Shown here: in pieces, positions 22,416-28,590 of the stretch
Layout of the letters: each line of letters opens with the position of its first letter
How positions within the stretch are numbered: position 1 is the first letter of the stretch
NCBI GenBank assembly: GCA_049291875.1
Contig: JBATQE010000042.1
Span: forward strand, 1 to 56,900
Direction: 5' to 3'
DNA: 56,900 nt
Source of the DNA: CTSOIL-112 sp049291875
Lineage (GTDB): Bacteria > Pseudomonadota > Gammaproteobacteria > Burkholderiales > Burkholderiaceae
Made by a program: the position numbers and the translations under genes
Notes under the pieces: model-generated
The model's input: only the letters and a program-made list of their open reading frames with translations
Databases searched by the model: none
What the model was told of the DNA's origin: nothing

Positions 22416-22515
22416 TGTAAAAAACCTGCGCCAACTCAGCAGATACCACTGGACTTGTCCGGCCACGAGAGCGACACTGGTTGCAACAAAACACACAACC
22501 AGAAAGGACAAAATC

Positions 22516-22674
22516 ATGACTATCAGCATCGGACGAATCGTTAAAACCGCATACGGCCACATTGGGCGCGTTTTTGACAACAACGGCACGACCGTTACAG
22601 TGATCGAAGATCGCACCGACAACGTGTACCGCCAGCTCGGAATTTTTCATATCAGCAAAGTATTTATAGCCTAA
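22516..22674 (+). CDS. Hypothetical small phage protein (52 aa)
   Basis: A 52-aa frame MTISIGRIVKTAYGHIGRVFDNNG... ends HISKVFIA. It is preceded by GAAAGGACAAAATC, a strong ribosome binding site, and followed by a second small gene 12 bp later. The beta-strand-rich sequence suggests a small barrel. No family recognised; it is not part of the conserved core of Mu-like tail operons. Confidence 0.6.
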   Translation: MTISIGRIVKTAYGHIGRVFDNNGTTVTVIEDRTDNVYRQLGIFHISKVFIA

Positions 22675-22686
22675 GCGGAGTCGAAA

Positions 22687-22875
22687 ATGGCCATCAAAAA
22701 TCATCCACAATATACCGAAAACGACTATCGCTATTTGAAAGCCAAAGGCTGGACTGATAAGGAAATCATCGCTCGCTGGGACGAGGAGCAAGCATCAGGC
22801 AAAGCGCCGTGTCAATGGAACACAACGTGCGCACAAATCAAATTTCACAATGTTGTTTCAACCACCAATAAGTAA
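22687..22875 (+). CDS. Hypothetical small phage protein (62 aa)
   Basis: A 62-aa protein, MAIKNHPQYTENDYRYLKAKGWTDKEIIARWDEEQASG..., of helical character with a Cys-containing end (APCQWNTTCAQIKF). AAGCGGAGTCGAAA precedes the ATG. Its last two codons and stop overlap the start of the third late element, so the element was accommodated in coding sequence or the gene end evolved around it. Function unknown. Confidence 0.62.
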   Translation: MAIKNHPQYTENDYRYLKAKGWTDKEIIARWDEEQASGKAPCQWNTTCAQIKFHNVVSTTNK

Positions 22876-22923
22876 AGCCCTTTACTGTCAACTTTTTGGG
22901 TGCGCCATCACAATGCACCCATG
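22866..22923 (+). promoter_or_regulatory. Late promoter element, copy 3
   Basis: Palindrome AGTAAAGCCCTTTACT at 22871-22886, TGTCAA at 22886-22891, -10-like CACAAT at 22909-22914, ATG at 22921. The dyad GGGTGC (22898-22903) with GCACCC (22915-22920) abuts the ATG. Copies 2 and 3 share almost all bases except the loop. It heads the baseplate/fibre operon. No Shine-Dalgarno. Confidence 0.72.
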
Positions 22924-23355
22924 TCCACCTTAATCCCCACCTCCTCACAGTTTTTCTCACCGGCCATCAGCACGATGGCGGTGAGTGCGCACGCACAGGC
23001 TTTGGGCTTAAACGACAATTTGTCAGGTTCGCTGGTGACCGACGTGGATGATATCAATCAGTGCATCCACATCATTCTGCACACGCCCAAAAGCGCTGAC
23101 CCACTACGTCCGACATTTGGTTGCGATCAGGATAAATACCTCGACAGTCCCATCAACATTGCTCGGCCGCACCTCGTGCGCGAAATCACCGACGCATTGC
23201 GTCAGTGGGAGCCGCGCATTGTGGTGACGCGGGTGTCGGTGGAGCTGGTCGATATCGCGCAGTTGGCGGTGTCCATCTACTGGCGCTTTGCCGATGATGT
23301 GCTGGCCAACTACGTCACCAATCTCACACTCGATAGCGCGAGAGTGGCCGCATGA
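22921..23355 (+). CDS. Baseplate wedge protein, gpW/gp25-like (Mu gp46)
   Basis: The 144-aa protein is a GPW/gp25-family baseplate wedge: LSGSLVTDVDDINQCIHIILHTPKSADPLRPTFGCDQDKYLDSPIN...LVREITDALRQWEPRIVVTRVSVEL. The sheath-initiating end of the tail needs this subunit. The start at 22921 is set by the fixed distance from the late element and by the family N-terminus; an ATG seven codons upstream lies in the dyad region. Its stop overlaps the next start (ATGA). Confidence 0.9.
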   Translation: MSTLIPTSSQFFSPAISTMAVSAHAQALGLNDNLSGSLVTDVDDINQCIHIILHTPKSADPLRPTFGCDQDKYLDSPINIARPHLVREITDALRQWEPRIVVTRVSVELVDIAQLAVSIYWRFADDVLANYVTNLTLDSARVAA

Positions 23356-24518
23356 GTATCTTTGACCGACCACTACCAGAGCCGGATTTCATCGAGCGTG
23401 ATGCGGCCAAAATCACGCGGGAGCAGATTGCGTACTATGAGCAACTAACTGGTAAAAAACTCTATCCCGCGCAGGTGGAGCGCTTGCAAATCAACAATGC
23501 CGCCTACCGCGAGAGCCTATTGCGCGAGGCGGTGCAAGACGCGGCCAAGCAAAATTTACTGCGCTATGCCCGTTATCCGATTCTGGATATGCACGGCGAG
23601 CGTGTCGGCGTGATTCGGCTCGATGCGCGCCCAGCCATCACTACGGTTCGCGTGACGTTCAAAACCGCACCCACGTCGGCGGTGGTGATTCCATCGGATA
23701 CCTTGTTTCTGGCTGGTCAAGTGAGCTTCGCACCGGCCAGCGCTATCACTGTGGCCACCGGTGCAAAAAGCATTGACATCGACGTGATCTGCTCCGAGGC
23801 CGGTACGGTGGGCAATGGCTTTACAGCGGGGCAAATCAGCGGACTGGCCGCGCCGATTGGCGGGCTGGACGTGGCGAGCGTGAGCAATCTGACCGTCACC
23901 AGTGCGGGCGCAGAGGCTGAGGATGATGACCATTTGCGTGAGCGCATTGCGCTGGCGCCGCAAGCGTTTTCTAACGCTGGCTCCGAGGGCGCGTACAAAT
24001 TCTGGGCGATGACCGCACATCAAGACATCATAGACGTGGCCGTGCGTGGCCCGGAGTTGAATATGAACGGTGGCCAGCTCATCAGCACCAATGATGTGCC
24101 GATTGGCTGTGTCTATCTGTACCCATTGACCAAAAACGGCCTGCCCACGCCTGCCATCCGCGCACTGGTGGCGCAGGCGTGCAACCAGTCAAAGGTTCGC
24201 CCCATCACCGACTATGTGCAGGTATTTGACCCCATCGTGTACGACTACCGCATCGTCGCTCGCCTGACCCCGTACAAAGCTACCGATCTGCCGTTGGTCG
24301 AATCCACCGCTGAATTAGCGGCGGTTGAATATGCGCGAGCCACCAGTGCGCAACTGGGCGTGGACGTGGTGCGCGTGCAGATCGAGAAAGCCTTACAAAC
24401 CTACGGCGTCAAGGATGTGGAGTTACAACTGCCTACGACCAATGGTGTGATTGAGCCGCACGGCTGGGCGCGTTGCGTGCTGATTGACGTGTCACTCAAA
24501 AATGCGGAGGACGTATGA
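23352..24518 (+). CDS. Baseplate assembly protein J (Mu gp47)
   Basis: This 388-aa protein matches the baseplate J family: N-terminal FDRPLPEPDFIERDAAKITREQIAYYEQLTGKKLYPAQVERL, then the strand-rich middle with SEAGTVGNGFTAGQISGLAAPIGGLDVASVSNLTVTSAGAEAEDDDHLRERIALAPQAFSNAGSEGAYKFWA, and a C-terminal domain. The GTVGN...G and RERI...P motifs are diagnostic. It joins W and I proteins in the baseplate wedge. Start and stop both overlap neighbours by 4 bp. Confidence 0.93.
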   Translation: MSIFDRPLPEPDFIERDAAKITREQIAYYEQLTGKKLYPAQVERLQINNAAYRESLLREAVQDAAKQNLLRYARYPILDMHGERVGVIRLDARPAITTVRVTFKTAPTSAVVIPSDTLFLAGQVSFAPASAITVATGAKSIDIDVICSEAGTVGNGFTAGQISGLAAPIGGLDVASVSNLTVTSAGAEAEDDDHLRERIALAPQAFSNAGSEGAYKFWAMTAHQDIIDVAVRGPELNMNGGQLISTNDVPIGCVYLYPLTKNGLPTPAIRALVAQACNQSKVRPITDYVQVFDPIVYDYRIVARLTPYKATDLPLVESTAELAAVEYARATSAQLGVDVVRVQIEKALQTYGVKDVELQLPTTNGVIEPHGWARCVLIDVSLKNAEDV

Positions 24519-25222
24519 GCGACACCACTCAAACCGTGAACCGCGAGGACTTTGTACAGCCGTCTTTGCTTGTACCGGCCATGCGTCGCGATTTGTCACA
24601 GCGGGCGATTGAGAGCGTTCACGCGCGTGTTGAGGACATCGATGTCTCAGCCGTGATTACCGCCGACTACGACCACGTTCCAGCCAGCGTATTGCCCGCA
24701 CTGGCCGAGGAAACCGGATTGCTCGGTGATGCGGGCTGGGACTATGCAGGCTTTGGGCCGAGTCCCGAAGCTAAAAAACGCAAACTGCTGAAACAGGCCG
24801 TGCCACTACAAGCCAAGCGCGGCACGCGCGGCGCAGTCGAGGACGCATTGGCCGCACTCAATGTATCAAGCAACATCACCGAGTGGTGGCAGGACAGCCC
24901 ACCGGCACAGCCATACACATTTCGCATTGACTTGCTGTTATCCGAGATGACGGAGAACGAACAGCCGGTATTGAGTAAGGCACGCTTTGACACGCTGATC
25001 AAAACTGTGGCGTACTGGAAAAACGTGCGCTCGGTATTCACCGTGCGCATGGGTCTGGACTGCGCGAATCAATTGCGTGTGGCCAATGCGTATCAGCAGT
25101 TACAAGTGATGCGTCGTGCGCTGGATATGGCGCAGGTATTGCCGGATTTTGTCAACGAATTGCAACTGGTGGGTGTACTCAGCCGCCCACTACACGTATC
25201 ACGACTGAGCTTGGAGCTTTAA
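24515..25222 (+). CDS. Tail protein I-like (Mu gp48)
   Basis: A 235-aa P2 gpI/Mu gp48-type protein with SLLVPAMRRDLSQRAIESVHARVEDIDVSAVITADYDHVPASVLPALAEETGLLGDAGWDYAG and KRKLLKQAVPLQAKRGTRGAVEDALAALN. It completes the baseplate wedge and connects tail fibres. The start overlaps gene J by ATGA and the fibre gene starts 2 bp after its stop. Confidence 0.9.
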   Translation: MSDTTQTVNREDFVQPSLLVPAMRRDLSQRAIESVHARVEDIDVSAVITADYDHVPASVLPALAEETGLLGDAGWDYAGFGPSPEAKKRKLLKQAVPLQAKRGTRGAVEDALAALNVSSNITEWWQDSPPAQPYTFRIDLLLSEMTENEQPVLSKARFDTLIKTVAYWKNVRSVFTVRMGLDCANQLRVANAYQQLQVMRRALDMAQVLPDFVNELQLVGVLSRPLHVSRLSLEL

Positions 25223-25224
25223 AC

Positions 25225-25878
25225 ATGGCACTACAACCGATTATCACTAACGCAGGACTGAAGGCCGCTTTTGACGCGGCTCAGGCAAAAATCTCGCTGA
25301 CCATTACCCACATCGGTATTGATACCTCCGGCTACACGCCGACCATTGAGCAAACCGCGCTTCGCCGCGAAATCGTTCGCCTGCCCATCAGCGGCGGCGT
25401 CATGGCCAGTGATACGCAAATGCACCTGACGGCGGTTGATGATACAGGCCGCGAATACTGGGTGCGTGGCATTGGTTTTTATCTGAGCGACGGCACACTC
25501 TTTGCTGTGTACTCTCACCCGACACAGCCGATTGCCTACAAGAGCGCTGAGTCAGTGTTCGTCCACGCGTATGACCTGTTACTGACCGCAGTACCGGCCG
25601 GTTCGGTCTCGATCGAGGCCGCCGCACCGAATCTGTCACTGTATTTTGCCGAGGATTTTGGCCATTTCAGCACGGCAATTTTTGGGCAGATGCTGATTAA
25701 CCTGCGCCAAGACGAGGCGATTCAGCAACTGCAACGGACGGTGCAAAATCAGTCCGAGCAAATCAATCAACTGTATCAAATCATGCGCGATCAACAGGTG
25801 CGTGACGATGCGTTGAGCGAGTCGATTGCGGTGACAGGCACGTCTGTGCTTGATAACCAAATCAAACGTTTAAATTAA
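25225..25878 (+). CDS. Tail fibre, short, DUF3751-type N-terminus
   Basis: The first 150 residues (QPIITNAGLKAAFDAAQAKISLTITHIGIDTSGYTPT...REYWVRGIGFYLSDGTLFAVYSHPTQPIAYKSAESVFVHAYDLLLTAVPAGSV) are the baseplate-binding domain of P2-type tail fibres. A coiled coil follows (about 165-200, IQQLQRTVQNQSEQINQLYQIMRDQQ). At 217 aa the protein lacks a distal receptor-binding part, so it probably acts as an adaptor for the tailspike-like protein encoded next. Confidence 0.82.
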   Translation: MALQPIITNAGLKAAFDAAQAKISLTITHIGIDTSGYTPTIEQTALRREIVRLPISGGVMASDTQMHLTAVDDTGREYWVRGIGFYLSDGTLFAVYSHPTQPIAYKSAESVFVHAYDLLLTAVPAGSVSIEAAAPNLSLYFAEDFGHFSTAIFGQMLINLRQDEAIQQLQRTVQNQSEQINQLYQIMRDQQVRDDALSESIAVTGTSVLDNQIKRLN

Positions 25879-25894
25879 CCACGAGGAGTCACAA

Positions 25895-26638
25895 ATGAGC
25901 ATGGAAAGTGCGTACGCGGCCAATACCGCGAAAGTTCAAGAGTTGATTGAAATTTTTACGAACAAAAATGCCAGCTACGACGCGCGCATTGCGACTGCGT
26001 TGGGGCTGTCAGCCAACACCGAAAAAACGGTCTACTTGGATCAGGTCAATGGTAATGATGCCAACTCCGGCCTCACTGCCGACAAAGCAATCAAAACACT
26101 CAAGCAAGCCTCAGTCATGGCTCCGGCATTTGGTGGGGTCAATATCATCTGTTTGAGCGATATCATCAATGTCGAGCCGATTACTTACTTCCCACACGGC
26201 TGTAAAATTCGCTTGGTCGCGGATCCCAAAACCGACGGAACATTCTTCAAATACAAACCGCAGATCACCCAAAACCCTGATGGGACGTATCGCATCGCTG
26301 CCATTGTCAGTGCCTATTTTGGCTTATCAATCACGTTCGAGCGTATCGATATTGAACTCCCCGTCAATACAGCCAATGTGACAACCCAATCGAATGTACT
26401 TTTTTATAGCACTGCTTCTGGCGATAGTGCGACATTCTTCAAGATGTACATGGGCAATTTGGTCTCGGTTGGGCGAATTGGTTATATCACTGCTCGTTCA
26501 TACTCAATCACGAGTCTGTATCTGTACCAAGCCACTTACAACGCGGCGGATATGGCTGGCCGTTGGCTCGCAAATACAGCGCCGGGTACTGATCCAAAAA
26601 CCCTCACCGATGTCTTGACCAATTTAGCCACTTTGTAA
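25895..26638 (+). CDS. Putative tailspike with beta-helix start
   Basis: The 247-aa protein has an N-terminal helical part (AANTAKVQELIEIFTNKNASYDARI), then KTVYLDQVNGNDANSGLTADKAIKTLKQASVMAP, the usual entry of right-handed beta-helix domains in tailspikes and polysaccharide-binding proteins. Repeating strand patterns follow to about 215. It is the best candidate for receptor recognition. The ATG follows ACGAGGAGTCACAA. It is short for a tailspike, and receptor specificity cannot be read from the sequence. Confidence 0.65.
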   Translation: MSMESAYAANTAKVQELIEIFTNKNASYDARIATALGLSANTEKTVYLDQVNGNDANSGLTADKAIKTLKQASVMAPAFGGVNIICLSDIINVEPITYFPHGCKIRLVADPKTDGTFFKYKPQITQNPDGTYRIAAIVSAYFGLSITFERIDIELPVNTANVTTQSNVLFYSTASGDSATFFKMYMGNLVSVGRIGYITARSYSITSLYLYQATYNAADMAGRWLANTAPGTDPKTLTDVLTNLATL

Positions 26639-26649
26639 GCGAGGATAAA

Positions 26650-27114
26650 ATGAATATCACTGTAACTTTTAACGGCACAACCTATGCCAACTTTGGGATC
26701 GATGATTTGCGTGTGGCCGGTGTACCGGATGCGGACATTAACCAAGCGGTGGGTGTGGAGCTGGCCAAACAAATCGACGACGCGGCCGAAGCGGTCTACA
26801 AGATTGCTTCGCGCTTTGGCGACGAGTACAAAGCACGCGAAGCCGCCGCGATTGCATACAAAACGGCTGCTTACAAAGGCGATGTGAGCAGCTATATCAG
26901 CTCATTCGCCCAATCCGCTGGCATGAGTAACCAACAGGCCACCGATACGATTGTGGCGCAGTCTGTGGCATTTCGTGGGGCATTAGAGGCGCTGGGCGCT
27001 TTGCGGATGCAAAAGTTTGCGGTTCGTGCGCTGGCAGAAACTGACGTCAACGCGGCACAGACCAAAACCGAGCAAATCATCGCGCAAATGCGCGCGATTG
27101 GTTCGCAGTTGTAA
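26650..27114 (+). CDS. Phage tail-associated protein of unknown function (154 aa)
   Basis: A helical 154-aa protein with a short strand-rich start (MNITVTFNGTTYANFGIDDLRVAGVPDADINQAVGVELAKQID) and a conserved-looking helical body, EYKAREAAAIAYKTAAYKGDVSSYISSFAQSAGMSNQQATDTIVAQSVAFRGALEALGALRMQKFAV. The body resembles a domain seen at the C-termini of Mu-like tail proteins and may act in fibre assembly. It is the last gene of the late operon. AGCGAGGATAAA precedes the ATG. Confidence 0.68.
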   Translation: MNITVTFNGTTYANFGIDDLRVAGVPDADINQAVGVELAKQIDDAAEAVYKIASRFGDEYKAREAAAIAYKTAAYKGDVSSYISSFAQSAGMSNQQATDTIVAQSVAFRGALEALGALRMQKFAVRALAETDVNAAQTKTEQIIAQMRAIGSQL

Positions 27115-27134
27115 CTAATTGAACGGGCAACAGA

Positions 27135-27156
27135 GCGTGGTGCGCTAACACCACGC
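27135..27156. repeat. Hairpin between tail and methylase genes
   Basis: GCGTGGTG (27135-27142) pairs perfectly with CACCACGC (27149-27156) around CGCTAA. No T-run follows. The remainder of the ~150-bp gap is AT-rich only near the methylase start. Confidence 0.55.
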
Positions 27157-27264
27157 CCAGCCCCAAACCGCAGTGTAGACCTGCAAGTTCGGCTAAGGCT
27201 CCGCCAGCTACGTAGCGGCGCAAGTTTAGCATAATTGTTTTGTATATTGAAATGGACTTGCAAA

Positions 27265-28095
27265 ATGTTGAATCAAAATAAACCCAAATCATTCCTCGCT
27301 TGGATTGGCGGCAAAAGCCAATTGACCGACAAAATCATTCCCCTCATGCCCGAACATCACTGCTACTGTGAGGTTTTTGCAGGCGCGGCATGGTTGCTGT
27401 TTCGCAAACAGCCGAGCAAAGTGGAAATCATCAATGACATTAATTCAGATTTGGTCACACTCTACCGAGTGGTGCAAAACCACCTCGAAGAGTTCATCCG
27501 CTACCTGAAATGGCTACTGGTCGCCCGTGACGAATTTGACCGATTCATGATGCAAGAGGTCAGCACGCTCACCGACATCCAACGTGCCGTGCGGTTCTAC
27601 TATATCGCCAAGACAGGCTATGGCGCACGCATCGTTCATCCCACATTTGGGATTGCCACATCTCGTCCCAGCCGCTTCAATCTTGTGCGCGTGGGGGAGG
27701 AACTGTCCGATGCCCACATACGCCTGCACCAAGTCTATGTCGAAAACCGTCCCTACGAACAGGTGATTACTCGCTTCGACAAGCCCGACACCCTGTTCTA
27801 CATCGACCCGCCGTATTTCGGCTGTGAAGGCTACTACGGCAAGGGTCTATTCAACCGAGAAGATTTTACCCGACTGCGCGACCTGCTGGCCAAGGTGAAG
27901 GGCAAGTTCATCATGTCCATCAATGACACGCCCGAAATCCGAGAGCTTTATGGCCAGTTCAATATCCTTGAAGTGCCAACCAAATACAGCGTTAGCGCAC
28001 ACGAAAACAAAGACGTCACTGAACTGCTCATACTCAACTACCAACCGAGCGATGATCAGATGGACGAGTTCCACGCGCGTTGCAAACGCAAATAA
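27265..28095 (+). CDS. D12-class N6-adenine DNA methyltransferase (Dam-like)
   Basis: The 276-aa protein has FLAWIGGKSQLTDKI at 10-24 and the AdoMet-binding VFAGAAWLLF at 37-46, and the catalytic DPPY motif at 181-184 (LFYIDPPYFGCEGYYG). The order FxGG ... DPPY is that of alpha-class (D12/Dam) N6-adenine methyltransferases. I chose the ATG at 27265, since the ten upstream codons are unsupported. It lies at the right end of the prophage, the place of the com-mom modification locus in Mu, so an anti-restriction role is likely by analogy. The target site cannot be read from sequence. Confidence 0.9.
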   Translation: MLNQNKPKSFLAWIGGKSQLTDKIIPLMPEHHCYCEVFAGAAWLLFRKQPSKVEIINDINSDLVTLYRVVQNHLEEFIRYLKWLLVARDEFDRFMMQEVSTLTDIQRAVRFYYIAKTGYGARIVHPTFGIATSRPSRFNLVRVGEELSDAHIRLHQVYVENRPYEQVITRFDKPDTLFYIDPPYFGCEGYYGKGLFNREDFTRLRDLLAKVKGKFIMSINDTPEIRELYGQFNILEVPTKYSVSAHENKDVTELLILNYQPSDDQMDEFHARCKRK

Positions 28096-28114
28096 TTGAC
28101 CAACCACCAAACAA

Positions 28115-28139
28115 ACAGCCCACCGATTTGGTGGGCTGT
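28115..28139. terminator. Hairpin after the methylase gene
   Basis: ACAGCCCACC (28115-28124) pairs with GGTGGGCTGT (28130-28139) around GATTT, a strong 10-bp stem 19 bp past the stop. Only a weak T-run follows (GGTTGCAATAT), so termination efficiency is uncertain. Confidence 0.6.
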
Positions 28140-28502
28140 GGTTGCAATATCTGATATTATCTTTCACATTTCAAAACAAGTAGACGCGCGACTTATCACC
28201 GTAAAACTCGCTAAATTATCGCGCGCCGCCTCACGATTTCTGTTTTAGTAAGGTTGTTCAATTATATAGAATTAACGTGTAATTATAAGCGAATGATTGA
28301 GCCTGTGCGACACAATCCATCGGTATTTTGAAATAGATTCATTGTGTTAGGGGTGAGAATAACTTTTTGGATGAGCCGCCGCAGAATTTTTTCTCTCAAC
28401 ATTTTATTCATATCATTCAAGTGCGTTGTCTAAAATGAAACGATATGTGTTTTCGGCTCAAAAGGCTTGTGTAAAAAGCATGAAGTTTTTTTATTAAATG
28501 TG
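28140..28502. other. Gene-free gap holding the probable prophage/host junction
   Basis: About 360 bp without a gene. The stretch becomes AT-rich after 28250. The right attachment end of the prophage should lie here, since phage genes end at 28095 and the host fru promoter starts at 28503. The left end is outside the window, so the terminal repeats and the target-site duplication cannot be matched. Confidence 0.5.
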
Positions 28503-28531
28503 TTGACAATGAGTGTGTAATCGTTTACAGT
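28503..28531 (+). promoter_or_regulatory. fru operon promoter with LacI/FruR-type operator
   Basis: TTGACA (28503-28508) and TACAGT (28526-28531) are 17 bp apart. TGTAATCGTTTACA (28516-28529) is an imperfect palindrome with a central CG, overlapping the -10; this is the style of LacI-family operators such as FruR. GGAGG (28581-28585) and the ATG at 28591 follow. No regulator gene is near. Confidence 0.7.
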
Positions 28532-28590
28532 TTTCCCATATCGAGTGAGAAGCGATCATTCATACCAGTCACAAACAATTGGAGGTGGGT

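Noticed and set aside
28140..28502. Exact right attachment end of the prophage
   Set aside because: The left end is outside the window, so terminal repeats and the 5-bp target duplication cannot be compared; no MuA-type repeat array was clear by eye.
28579..28590. TTG at 28579 as fruB start
   Set aside because: It overlaps the GGAGG that serves the ATG at 28591; the IIA domain begins at the ATG.
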